From: Motilibacter aurantiacus
GTDB lineage: Bacteria > Actinomycetota > Actinomycetes > Motilibacterales > Motilibacteraceae
DNA length: 64,000 nucleotides
Reading direction: 5' to 3'
Assembly (NCBI RefSeq): GCF_011250645.1
Contig: NZ_JAANNO010000001.1
Coordinates: 715,520 to 779,519, forward strand
Below, one piece after another: positions 26,509 through 34,841 of this stretch (positions are counted from its first letter, which is position 1; each line of letters opens with the position of its first letter). The notes beneath the pieces were generated by a model. It had not been told where the DNA came from. It saw only the letters and a list, made by a program, of their open reading frames with translations, and made no database searches. A program made the translations under genes and the position numbers.

Positions 26509-27005
26509 GCCGGCGCGTCCTGGCCGCGGTGGCCGCCGCCCTGCTGGGCGCCGTGCTGACCGGCTGCACGGTCGGGAACGACGCCGACCTCACGAGCAGC
26601 GGCGAGATCAAGGGCGCCGGCTACATCGATCCCGCCTGGTCCGACGCCCGCAAGATCGTGCAGATGTTCCACAACGGCGGCGCTCCGGTCGAGCTGGCCA
26701 AGGAGTACGACGAGGGCGACGACCCCGAGGACCTGCTGGGCGAGCCCGGGGGCTACGAGTCGAAGGCGGCCTTCCGCGACAGCCGGGTGCCCGAGCACGA
26801 CGACCCGATCGCGGCCGGAGGGGTGGTCGAGGTCTTCGAGCTCGACACCGAGGCCCGGGATCGGATCGACGACCTCGAGGCCCGGCTGGCGTCGGGCGAG
26901 CTGCCCCACGAGTACCACTTCCTGCACGGCCGGGTGGTCATCCGGGTCTCGGGCAGCCTGGACGAGTACTCCGCGATCGAGCTCGAGACCAACCTGGGCG
27001 ACTGA
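26505..27005 (+). CDS. Lipoprotein of unknown function
   Basis: 166 aa from GTG 26505, which overlaps the transporter stop as GTGA. It has a signal peptide with the lipobox VLTGC (Cys ~residue 21), so it is anchored outside the membrane. The rest is acidic (EYDEGDDPEDL, EVFELDTEARDRIDDLEARL) with no recognised domain. Translational coupling to the NicO transporter suggests the three genes act together in metal handling; the acidic surface would fit cation binding. Confidence 0.8.
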   Translation: MSRRVLAAVAAALLGAVLTGCTVGNDADLTSSGEIKGAGYIDPAWSDARKIVQMFHNGGAPVELAKEYDEGDDPEDLLGEPGGYESKAAFRDSRVPEHDDPIAAGGVVEVFELDTEARDRIDDLEARLASGELPHEYHFLHGRVVIRVSGSLDEYSAIELETNLGD

Positions 27006-27125
27006 CCGGTTCGTCGGGCGCGCCGGAGGTGGGCGACGCGCGCCGTCCGGCTCGCGTAGCGTGACCCCCTACGCTGGGCCACCGTCGGAAGGTGTCATGC
27101 AGGGCGAACTCGGGGGACGGGCCTC

Positions 27126-29360
27126 GTGACGACGTACGAGCCCGTCTACGGCCCGGTCGACCTGACGACGTGCGACCGCGAGCCGATCCACGTCCCCGGG
27201 TCGATCCAGCCCCACGGCCTGCTCATGGCGGTGGACCCGACGAGCCGCACCGTGGCCGTCGTGTCGGAGAACGTCCGGGACCTGGTCGGCGTCGACGCGG
27301 CCGACGTCCTCGGCTCGCGCCCCGCGACCGTGCTGGGCGACACCCTGGCTCCGCTGCTGCGCCGGCGCTCCACCGCCGAGGACCTCATGGAGCCCATCCG
27401 GGTCCGCATGCCCCCGGGCCCCGGGCGGCTCGCCGACGCCGAGGTCGACGTGGTGATGCACCGGTCCGGCGGGCTGGTCGTCGTGGAGCTGGAGCCGGCG
27501 GAGGCGACCAGCGGCGCCGGGGCCGTCTCCTACCGGGCCGCCCGAGCGGCGATGACCCGGCTGACCGAGACGTCGGACCTGACCGAGCTGTGCGACGCGC
27601 TGGCCCGGGAGATCCGGTCGCTCACCGGCTTCGACCGCGTGATGGTCTACCGCTTCGACCCCGAGTGGAACGGCGAGGTCGTCGCCGAGGCCAAGCGGCC
27701 GGACCTCAACGCCTTCCTCGGCCTGCACTACCCGGCCACGGACATCCCGGTGCAGGCCCGCGCGCTGTACACCGTCAACTGGACCCGGCTCATCGCCGAC
27801 GTCGGCTACCGCCCGGTGCCGCTGGTCTCCACGCGCGGCGAGCCGCTCGACCTCTCGCACGCGGTGCTGCGCAGCGTCTCCCCGATCCACATCGAGTACC
27901 TCTCGAACATGGGCGTCACCGCGTCCATGTCGGTCTCGCTGCTGCAGGACGGCCAGCTGTGGGGCCTGGTCGCCTGCCACCACTACTCCGGCCCGCACCG
28001 CCCGTCGTACGACGCCCGCTCGGCCGCGGAGTTCCTGGGCCAGACGGCCTCCCGGCTCATCGCCGAGCGCCGCCGCTCGGACGAGAGCGTGATGGCGATG
28101 ATCGCGCAGGCACGGCTCACCCACATCGCCTCTGCTCTCGCCCGGGACACCCGGTCCCCCCTGGAGGCACTCGCCTCCTCCCCCGAGCTGCTCCTCGGCC
28201 TGGTGGACGCCGGCGGCGCGGCCCTCGCGACGGAGGACCGCGTGCTCCTCGTCGGGGAGACGCCCGCTCCGGAGGCGGTCGGCCGGATCGCGCGCATCCT
28301 CGCGCGCCACGACCCGGGGCTCGCGTCGACCGACAACATCTCCTCCCTCGACCCCGACCTGGACCGCGTCAACGAGCTCGCGGCGGGCGCCCTACGGGTC
28401 GGGCTCGGCCCCGACGGCTGGCTGCTGTTCCTGCGCCCGCAGCAGGAACGCGTCGTCGACTGGGGCGGCGACCCGCACAACAAGGCGCTCGCCGCCGCCG
28501 AGGGGCCGGACGTCCGGCTCAGCCCGCGCAAGTCCTTCGAGAAGTGGCGCGAGGTCGTACGCGGCCGGAGCCTGCCGTGGGAGCGGTGGCAGCTCGACGC
28601 GGCCGAAGGGCTGCGCGCCCACATCACCAGCGCGATCGTCCGCCGCTCGCGCGAGCAGATCGTCATGGCCGAGGCGCTGCAGCGGGCGATCATCCTGCGC
28701 GAGGCGCCGGCCCTGCCCGGGCTCGACCTGGTCGCGCGCTACGCGCCGGCGCAGGGCAGCCAGATCGGCGGCGACTGGTGGGACGCGCTGCGGCTCGCGG
28801 ACGGGCGCATCGCCCTGGTCGTCGGTGACGTGGCGGGGCACGGGGTGGCCGCGGCGGCGGCGATGGCGCAGATCCGGACGGCGCTGCGGGCGTACCTGCT
28901 CGACGGGCACGGCCCGGGCGCCGCGCTCGACCGCCTGGACAACCTGGTCGACGCGCTCTTCGTCGGCGACATGGCGACCGCCGTGGTCGCGGCGATCGAC
29001 CCGGCCGCGCGTACCGCGGAGATCGTGTGCGCCGGCCACCCGCCGCCGGTGCTCGCGCACACCGGTGGCGCGCACGCCCTCGACATCCCGCCACGGCCGC
29101 CGCTCGGCGTCGGGCTGCTCGGAGGCTCCACGCCGGTGACGGTCGCGCTGCCCGCCGGCTCCGCCCTCGTGCTCTACACCGACGGCCTGGTCGAGCGGCG
29201 CGACGCCTCCGTCTACGACGGGGTGAGCAAGCTGTGCACCACAGCCTCCGGGGGGCCGTCGGACGACCTGCACGGCTGGGCCGACCGACTGCTCGCCGCG
29301 GGGGCGGGCAGCGAGGGCGACGACACCACGCTGCTCGTGGCGCGGGTGTCGATTCCCTGA
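27126..29360 (+). CDS. Bacteriophytochrome fused to a PP2C (SpoIIE) phosphatase
   Basis: 744 aa, GTG start with GGGGGA upstream. The N-terminal PAS has the biliverdin-attachment Cys16 in TTCDREPIHVPGSIQPHG. The GAF domain (~145-310) has FLGLHYPATDIPVQARALY (the DIP motif) and SPIHIEYLSNMGVTASMSVSL...CHHY with the conserved His pair. The PHY domain shows the tongue motif PRKSF (~461-465). The output domain (~540-744) has PP2C metal motifs GGDWWDAL, GDVAGHGVA and EGDDTTLLVA. The expected product is a red/far-red photoreceptor that controls a Ser phosphatase of a partner-switch. No heme oxygenase (biliverdin source) is seen in the window. A TACGCT box (27070-27075) may be its -10. Confidence 0.93.
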   Translation: MTTYEPVYGPVDLTTCDREPIHVPGSIQPHGLLMAVDPTSRTVAVVSENVRDLVGVDAADVLGSRPATVLGDTLAPLLRRRSTAEDLMEPIRVRMPPGPGRLADAEVDVVMHRSGGLVVVELEPAEATSGAGAVSYRAARAAMTRLTETSDLTELCDALAREIRSLTGFDRVMVYRFDPEWNGEVVAEAKRPDLNAFLGLHYPATDIPVQARALYTVNWTRLIADVGYRPVPLVSTRGEPLDLSHAVLRSVSPIHIEYLSNMGVTASMSVSLLQDGQLWGLVACHHYSGPHRPSYDARSAAEFLGQTASRLIAERRRSDESVMAMIAQARLTHIASALARDTRSPLEALASSPELLLGLVDAGGAALATEDRVLLVGETPAPEAVGRIARILARHDPGLASTDNISSLDPDLDRVNELAAGALRVGLGPDGWLLFLRPQQERVVDWGGDPHNKALAAAEGPDVRLSPRKSFEKWREVVRGRSLPWERWQLDAAEGLRAHITSAIVRRSREQIVMAEALQRAIILREAPALPGLDLVARYAPAQGSQIGGDWWDALRLADGRIALVVGDVAGHGVAAAAAMAQIRTALRAYLLDGHGPGAALDRLDNLVDALFVGDMATAVVAAIDPAARTAEIVCAGHPPPVLAHTGGAHALDIPPRPPLGVGLLGGSTPVTVALPAGSALVLYTDGLVERRDASVYDGVSKLCTTASGGPSDDLHGWADRLLAAGAGSEGDDTTLLVARVSIP

Positions 29361-29399
29361 GCCGACGCCGAAGGCCTCCCGTCGCGGCCACCCCGCCGC

Positions 29400-29405
29400 T
29401 AGCCT
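29400..29405 (+). promoter_or_regulatory. Candidate leaderless -10 box
   Basis: TAGCCT, 6 nt before GTG 29412; the same hexamer recurs before the sigma gene at 36474. Confidence 0.35.
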
Positions 29406-29411
29406 GACCGC

Positions 29412-29840
29412 GTGCCGGGCCGGGCCGTGGCGCTGGGCGCCACACTGCGAGCGCTGTTGCGCGGCCGGGTCGCGCGCCCGCACACCTTCCGCGACCGGGT
29501 CGACCTGCTCCGTGCGGTCCCCGGCCTCGGGACCCTGCCCGAGGCCGAGCTCGAGCGGCTGGCCCTGCTCCTGGTGCCGCACGTCGTCCACGGGGGCGAG
29601 GACGTGATCCGGCAGGGCGAGATCGGCAGCGCCTACTGGATCGTCTGCCATGGGGCGGTGGACGTGATCGTCGACGACGAGGTGGTCTCGACCCTGGGCC
29701 CGGGGTGGGGCTTCGGCGACCTGGCCCTGCGAGGCGGGATCCCGCGCTCCGCGACCGTCACCGCGCACGGGCCCACCACGCTCTACTCCCTGGGCCGGTC
29801 CGAGTACCTCGCGGCGCTGCAGGCCGCCGGGAGCCCGTAG
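29412..29840 (+). CDS. Cyclic-nucleotide-binding domain protein
   Basis: 142 aa. A single cNMP-binding beta-roll (DLLRAVPGLGTLPEAELERLALLLVPHVVHGGEDVIRQGEIGSAYWIVCHGAVDVIVDDEVVSTLGPGWGFGDLALRGGIPRSATVTA). The phosphate-cassette equivalent FGDLALRGGIPRSATV has G, E-to-D and R positions, so cAMP or cGMP binding is plausible. No DNA-binding domain follows. TAGCCT (29400-29405) lies 6 nt before GTG 29412, a leaderless arrangement. It is 51 nt after the bacteriophytochrome gene and may be co-regulated; it could act as a small regulatory subunit. Confidence 0.85.
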   Translation: MPGRAVALGATLRALLRGRVARPHTFRDRVDLLRAVPGLGTLPEAELERLALLLVPHVVHGGEDVIRQGEIGSAYWIVCHGAVDVIVDDEVVSTLGPGWGFGDLALRGGIPRSATVTAHGPTTLYSLGRSEYLAALQAAGSP

Positions 29841-30054
29841 CCCCTTGGACGTCGTCGCGCTCGTCGAGCGACAGCCAGGCCGTGCGGGTGCCGGCCGCGC
29901 GCAGGCCGGACAGCAGGGCTACCACTCTCCAGTCACCCCGGGCTCCTGTCCGCGTGCGTCGTGCGTGGCGATCGTCCGACGCCGACAGGCGGGGCTCAGC
30001 GGCGCAGCGCCTCGCACGGCGGTCCCCGCCACGCCGCGCGACGCAGCCGTGCCT

Positions 30055-30102
30055 GTCGCCGCCGTCGCCGCCGTCGCCGCCGTCGCCGCCGTCGCCGCCG
30101 AA
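30055..30102. repeat. 9-bp GC-rich tandem repeat
   Basis: The unit GCCGCCGTC is repeated about five times in the intergenic tail (29841-30108) past the stop of the methyltransferase-like gene. That 268-nt stretch otherwise shows no gene. Confidence 0.55.
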
Positions 30103-30108
30103 GGACGC

Positions 30109-30903
30109 TCAGCCCGCGCGCAGCCCGCGGGCCTGCCGCACCGCCTGACGCACGGTCCGGGTGGCGGCACGCCGCAGCCCGCGCCGCCGGGCGCGGTAGC
30201 TCTTGGGGTGCTCGAGGGCCTCGGCCATCTCGACCAGCGCGCGATCCCGGGACATCCAGGGGCGGCGGGCGCGGCGCAGCGCGCCCCAGACCGGGGAGCG
30301 CAGCAGCGCCTCCGGCGGCAGCGCCTCGACGCGGTCGGGGAAGCTCCCCGCGGCGCCCGCCGCGTGCTTCGTGACGATGGCGTCGTAGCGGTCGAGCAGG
30401 ACGGTGCTCTCGGGGTCGAGCCCGGTGAGCAGCAGCAGCCCGCGCGGCCCGGTGTCCACCGGCAGCAGCGTGAGGTCGGGCCGGTGCTCGCGCAGCACCG
30501 AGACGATCCCGTGCGCGTCGTACGCCCCCGTCCCGTCCGTCGAGACCATCCCGTCGAGCACCAGGACGCTGCTGGGGCTGGCCGACAGCTCGAGGTTGAT
30601 GACGTCGCGCAGCGCCGGCTGCAGGCTGCTCCGGCCGCGCACGAACGCGAGGTCCACGGGCGCGCCGTGGAAGTGCGCGAGCGGCTCCGGACGGGCGAAG
30701 TAGTCGTCGCTCGTCGTCCGGTACAGCGCGACGTCGCAGCGGAGGGGGGCGGTGATCGCGAAGCCGGGGTCGATGCCGATCGACCGCGCCCGCGACAGGG
30801 CCAGGGCCCCGCCGTCACCGACGCCGATCTCGAGGTACGCCGCCGGCCGCAGCGCGCCGTGCAGCCGTCCGAGGAACTCCAGGTCGGGCAGCTGGCCGGG
30901 CAA
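30109..30903 (-). CDS. Class I SAM-methyltransferase-like protein
   Basis: 264 aa from TTG 30903 with GAGGAG 4 nt upstream. YLEIGVGDGGALALSRARSIGIDPGF matches motif I and the acidic motif II of the Methyltransf_24 / cephalosporin-hydroxylase-like fold; PVDLAFVRGRS and LDGMV follow. The usual His/Asp metal-site residues of that group are not clear. The C-terminal ~60 residues are very basic (SYRARRRGLRRAATRTVRQAVRQARGLR), which could bind nucleic acid or lipid. Substrate unknown. It is a single gene between the photoreceptor and CBS genes, on the opposite strand. Confidence 0.65.
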   Translation of the reverse strand: MPGQLPDLEFLGRLHGALRPAAYLEIGVGDGGALALSRARSIGIDPGFAITAPLRCDVALYRTTSDDYFARPEPLAHFHGAPVDLAFVRGRSSLQPALRDVINLELSASPSSVLVLDGMVSTDGTGAYDAHGIVSVLREHRPDLTLLPVDTGPRGLLLLTGLDPESTVLLDRYDAIVTKHAAGAAGSFPDRVEALPPEALLRSPVWGALRRARRPWMSRDRALVEMAEALEHPKSYRARRRGLRRAATRTVRQAVRQARGLRAG

Positions 30904-31004
30904 GAGGCTCCTCGTCAGGCGTCGTGCAGGGACGGCCGCCCACCGGGGGGCCGCCGCGCACGCTAACCCGCGCCCCCGCCCCGGCCAAGCAGGCGCGCGG
31001 CGCC

Positions 31005-31439
31005 TCAGCCGCTGGAGCTGATGTAGCCGATCAACTGCTCGCGCTCGGACTCCAGCTCGTCCATCCGCGACTTCACCACGTCGCCGATGCTCACGATGCC
31101 GACGAGCGCGCCGTCCTCGAGCACGGGGATGTGGCGCACGCGGCGCTCGGTCATCTGCGCCATGACCTGGTCGAGCCCGTCCCCGGGGCCGGCCACGGTC
31201 AGCTCCGTGGACATGATGTCGCGCACCGGCGCCGGCAGGACGCCGGGCCCGCGGTCGGCCAGAGCACGGACGACATCGCGCTCGGAGGCCACGCCGACGA
31301 CGCTCATCGCGTCGTCGGTCACGAGCACGGCGCCGATGTTGTGCTCGGCGAGGGTGGCCAGCAGTCCCGCGACCGTGAGGTCCGGCGGGACGGTGACCAC
31401 GGCCGAGCCCTTGCGGTGGAGCACGTCGCGGACGTACAT
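31005..31439 (-). CDS. Tandem CBS-domain protein
   Basis: 144 aa, ATG with a strong AGGAGG site. It contains only two CBS motifs (residues ~10-62: VPPDLTVAGLLATLAEHNIGAVLVTDDAMSVVGVASERDVVRAL; ~75-127: MTERRVRHIPVLEDGALVGIVSIGDVVKSRM) followed by a short helix. Such stand-alone pairs bind adenosine nucleotides and sense energy state or act as hypoxia-response proteins (Hrp1-like). No partner enzyme is adjacent. Confidence 0.93.
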   Translation of the reverse strand: MYVRDVLHRKGSAVVTVPPDLTVAGLLATLAEHNIGAVLVTDDAMSVVGVASERDVVRALADRGPGVLPAPVRDIMSTELTVAGPGDGLDQVMAQMTERRVRHIPVLEDGALVGIVSIGDVVKSRMDELESEREQLIGYISSSG

Positions 31440-31612
31440 GGCGCCTCCTGACGCGACCGTCTCGCCGAGCTGCTTACCGGGAAATGTAGTGCCGGGCCGA
31501 GGCCTTGAACAGGTGCAGCGGCAGGCTGGGCCCGGGGCTGCTTGCTGCCGTTTGCTCAGGTGTGCCCCACCGCGGCCGATGGCTGGACGTTGGGTAGTGA
31601 GCGAGGAGTGTC

Positions 31613-33862
31613 GTGAACGGGATTTCCGAGGTTCTTGCCGGCGGCAGCGTCCGCAGCGTCTTCCAGCCGATCGTCGACCTCGACAGCGGGTCGGTCGTCG
31701 CGTACGAGGCGCTGGCCCGCGGCCCGCGGGGCGAGCTCGAGCGCCCTGACCTTCTCTTCGCCGCGGCCCGCGCCGAGGGCCGGCTGGCCGAGCTCGACGA
31801 GCTGTGCCGGCGCGCGGCCCTGCGCGGCGCGGTCGAGGCCGGCGTCGTGCTGCCCCTGACGCTGTTCGTCAACGTCGAGCCCGAGGTGCTGGACAGCGCT
31901 CCCCTGGAGGAGCTGCTGGCGATCAGCGTCGACGCGCCCGGCGGGATGCAGGTGGTCCTGGAGATCACCGAGCGCGCGATCGGGACGCGGCCGGCCGAGC
32001 TGCTCGCGACCGTGACCCGGCTGCGCGAGGCGGGCTGGCGCATCGCGCTGGACGACGTCGGTGCCGACGACCTCTCGCTCGCCTTCATGCCGCTGCTCCG
32101 CCCCGACATCGTCAAGCTCGACCTCCGCCTGGTCCAGCAGCGCCCCGGCCCCGCCGTGGCCGAGATCATGAACGCGGTGAACGCTTACGCCGAGCGGACC
32201 GGCGCGCTGATCCTCGCGGAGGGCATCGAGGACGAGTCCCACCTCGCCGTGGCGCGTGCGCTCGGGGCCCGGCTCGGGCAGGGCTGGATGTTCGGCCGCC
32301 CCGCGGCGACCCTGAACCCCACCCTTCCCGTGAGCTCGCTCGACCTGCCGCCGGCCGTCGCCTTCACGCCGCAGGCCTCGCCCTTCGAGTGCGTGCCCGA
32401 GAGCACCCCCCTGCGCCGCTCCACCAAGCCGCTGCTCATCGAGCTGAGCAAGCACCTCGAGCGCGAGGCGCTGCGGTTCGGCTCCACCTGCATGGTCGTC
32501 GCCGCGTTCCAGGAGGCGAAGCACTTCACCGTCTCGACGACCCAGCGCTACCGCGAGCTCGCGGAACGGACCGGCTTCGTGGCCGCGATCGGCGAGGGCC
32601 TGTCCGCCGAGCCCGCCGCCGGCGTACGCGGCGCCGACCTGCCCGCCGACGACAAGGTGCGCGGCGAGTGGGACATCGCCGTGCTGTCGCCGCACTTCTC
32701 GGCCGCGCTGCTGGCCCGCGACCTCGGCGACCGGGGCCCGGACCTGGAGCGGACCTTCGAGTTCGCGCTGACCTACGACCGCGACGTCGTCGCCGACGCG
32801 GCAGCGGCGCTGATGGCCCGCGTCCTGCCGCAGGACCCGGCCGCGCTCGAGGCGCTGCGGGCGACCGCGGCCGGCCTGCCGTCCGCCCAGCCGACGCAGG
32901 CCGGCCCGGCGCACCGGACGCGCGAGACGGACTCCGAGCGGACGCTGCGCCGCGCGCTCGCCGCGACGGCCAACGGCGTGACGATCTCCGACGTGACGCG
33001 ACCGGACCAGCCGCTGATCTACGTGAACACCGCCTTCGAGCGGCTCTCCGGGCTGCGGGCCGAGGACGTCATCGGGCGCAACTGCCGGTTCCTTCAGGGT
33101 GAGGGCACCGACCGTGATGCGGTGAAGCGGCTGCGCGAGGCCATCGCCGACGGCCGGGAGATCCGCGAGACGATGCTCAACTACCGCGGGCCGGAGCGCA
33201 CGCCCTGGTGGAACGAGATCTACCTCGCGCCGGTCTTCGACGACACCGGCCGCGTGGTGCAGTACATCGGCGTGCAGAACGACGTGACCGCGCGGGTCGA
33301 GGCCGAGGCCCGGCTCACCCGCGAGCGGGAGCGGGCCGAGGCGTACGCGGCCGAGATCGAGCAGCTGGCCTGGCGGGACCCGCTGACCGGCGTGCTCAAC
33401 CGCCGCCGGGTGCAGGAGGCGCTGGAGGGCACGATCCTGCACTCGCAGATGAGCGACACCGGCGCCGCCCTGCTCTACCTCGACCTCGACGGCTTCAAGG
33501 GGGTCAACGACGACTTCGGCCACGCGGCCGGCGACGAGCTCCTGCGCGTGACCGCCGAGCGGCTCCGGGCCCGGCTGCGCCGCGGGGACCTCATCGCCCG
33601 GCTCGGCGGCGATGAGTTCCTCGTCATCCTGCCCGGGCTGGACCAGGCGTCGGCGGGCGTCGAGGGGCGGCGGGTGGCCGACGAGCTGGCGGCGATCCTG
33701 TCCGAGCCCGTCCGCACGGGACGTGGGCTGGCCCGGGTCCGCGCGAGCATCGGGGTGAGCTCGTTCCCGCAGGACGGCAGCGGGTTCGACGAGCTGCTGC
33801 ACGCGGCCGACACCCGGATGTACGCGATCAAGAACGCGAACCGGAGCTCCGGGCTGCACTGA
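31613..33862 (+). CDS. EAL-DICT-LOV-GGDEF blue-light c-di-GMP protein
   Basis: 749 aa, GTG start with GAGGAG 4 nt upstream. EAL domain (~1-240): YEALARG, LFVNVEP, LEITERA, IALDDVGADD, IVKLDLRL and AEGIED supply the usual metal and general-base residues, so phosphodiesterase activity is likely. A DICT-like sensory domain (~265-400) follows. The PAS domain (~445-560) has the LOV signature GRNCRFLQGEGTD with the FMN-adduct Cys at ~491. The GGDEF domain (~590-749) has intact RLGGDEF and an RRGD I-site five residues before it, so product-inhibited cyclase activity is likely. The protein should make and break c-di-GMP under blue-light control. Its 3' end overlaps the converging gene by 35 nt. Confidence 0.9.
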   Translation: MNGISEVLAGGSVRSVFQPIVDLDSGSVVAYEALARGPRGELERPDLLFAAARAEGRLAELDELCRRAALRGAVEAGVVLPLTLFVNVEPEVLDSAPLEELLAISVDAPGGMQVVLEITERAIGTRPAELLATVTRLREAGWRIALDDVGADDLSLAFMPLLRPDIVKLDLRLVQQRPGPAVAEIMNAVNAYAERTGALILAEGIEDESHLAVARALGARLGQGWMFGRPAATLNPTLPVSSLDLPPAVAFTPQASPFECVPESTPLRRSTKPLLIELSKHLEREALRFGSTCMVVAAFQEAKHFTVSTTQRYRELAERTGFVAAIGEGLSAEPAAGVRGADLPADDKVRGEWDIAVLSPHFSAALLARDLGDRGPDLERTFEFALTYDRDVVADAAAALMARVLPQDPAALEALRATAAGLPSAQPTQAGPAHRTRETDSERTLRRALAATANGVTISDVTRPDQPLIYVNTAFERLSGLRAEDVIGRNCRFLQGEGTDRDAVKRLREAIADGREIRETMLNYRGPERTPWWNEIYLAPVFDDTGRVVQYIGVQNDVTARVEAEARLTRERERAEAYAAEIEQLAWRDPLTGVLNRRRVQEALEGTILHSQMSDTGAALLYLDLDGFKGVNDDFGHAAGDELLRVTAERLRARLRRGDLIARLGGDEFLVILPGLDQASAGVEGRRVADELAAILSEPVRTGRGLARVRASIGVSSFPQDGSGFDELLHAADTRMYAIKNANRSSGLH

Positions 33863-34763
33863 CCTCCGGCGGCGGCGCGCCCTGCCGGTAGACCCGCGGC
33901 CGCAGCCGCTGCCCCGCGCCCGGGCCGAGCACCACGTCGAAGCCGAGCGGGGCGAGCGCCTCCCGTACGCGCTCGACGGGCAGCGACCCGTGCCGCTCGA
34001 CGACGAGCCGCAGTCGACCGTCGACGCCGCTGCCCGCAGTGCGGTGGACCGCGAGGATCGTGGTCGACATCGGCTCGTGCAGCGGGTAGCGCGCCCGCGC
34101 GACGGCCTCGTCGCGGTGGGCGAGGAGGCGGACGCGCGGGTCGGCGCCGAACTCGGCGGCCAGGGCGGCGCCGCGGTGGTGCGCAGGCTCGTCGGCCGCG
34201 CCGGAACGGTGGCGGGAGCGGTTGGCCGACGTGATGTAGAGCAGGTCCGTGCCGGCAGCCGTCAGGGCCGCCGCCAGGAAGTCGTTGCTCGGGCAGGAGT
34301 AGCCCGGCGCGATCACCTGCGCGGTCCGTACGCCCTGGTCGGGCTGGGTGAGGTGGTCGGGCACGTCGTCGGCGGCCGGCCCGCGGAACCCGAAGGGGCC
34401 GACCCGGAAGAGCGCGTCCACGATCTCGAGCACGTCGTGGCGGGACAGCTCCGGCGGCAGCCGTCGCCAGTCGAAGACGAAGGGGACCCGCGACGGTGTC
34501 GTGGTGACGCTGCCGACCTGGCCGCCCGGCCGGCCCTTGAGCAGGTTGACGGCCCGGACGGACCCGGCGTCCGGACGGGTCGAGATGGCGTAGAAGTTCG
34601 CGAACCCGTGCGCGACCACGCCGCCCTCGGCGAGGGAGCGCGCCGCCACCGCCCGGTGCACCTGCTCGTCCAGGTAGAGCCAGGCCCGCTTCTCCTGCAC
34701 CCGCGCAGGAGGCAGCGGCCGGGCCGCCGGCGCGGTCGCGATGCCGGCCCCTGTGTCGGACAT
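33828..34763 (-). CDS. Divergent YrdC/Sua5-family protein
   Basis: 311 aa from ATG 34763 with GAGGGGG 7 nt upstream. The YrdC pattern is visible though degraded: GGVVAHGFANFYAIST, then LLKGRPGGQV (the KxR motif), TTTP, and LLYITSANRSRH (the S/T-SAN motif). Sua5/YrdC makes threonylcarbamoyl-AMP for tRNA t6A. This copy lacks the usual PTE(T)VYGLG start and is unlikely to be the essential enzyme; a specialised carbamoyl-adenylate or RNA-binding role is possible but unproven. It converges on and overlaps the LOV gene. Confidence 0.6.
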   Translation of the reverse strand: MSDTGAGIATAPAARPLPPARVQEKRAWLYLDEQVHRAVAARSLAEGGVVAHGFANFYAISTRPDAGSVRAVNLLKGRPGGQVGSVTTTPSRVPFVFDWRRLPPELSRHDVLEIVDALFRVGPFGFRGPAADDVPDHLTQPDQGVRTAQVIAPGYSCPSNDFLAAALTAAGTDLLYITSANRSRHRSGAADEPAHHRGAALAAEFGADPRVRLLAHRDEAVARARYPLHEPMSTTILAVHRTAGSGVDGRLRLVVERHGSLPVERVREALAPLGFDVVLGPGAGQRLRPRVYRQGAPPPEVSAARSSGSRS

Positions 34764-34841
34764 TCGGTGCCCCCTCGTGGACGGCGTCCCCTGCGGGACG
34801 CGCTCGGGAGGCAGAGGCGCCGGCACCGCGGTCGAGATACA

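Noticed and set aside
30055-30102. Tandem repeats as a CRISPR array
   Set aside because: Unit of 9 bp without spacers; a simple repeat.
29845-30966. Plus-strand frame opposite the methyltransferase-like gene
   Set aside because: Low-complexity Ala/Val/Arg-rich translation including the 9-bp repeat; the minus-strand gene has SAM motifs and a GAGGAG site.
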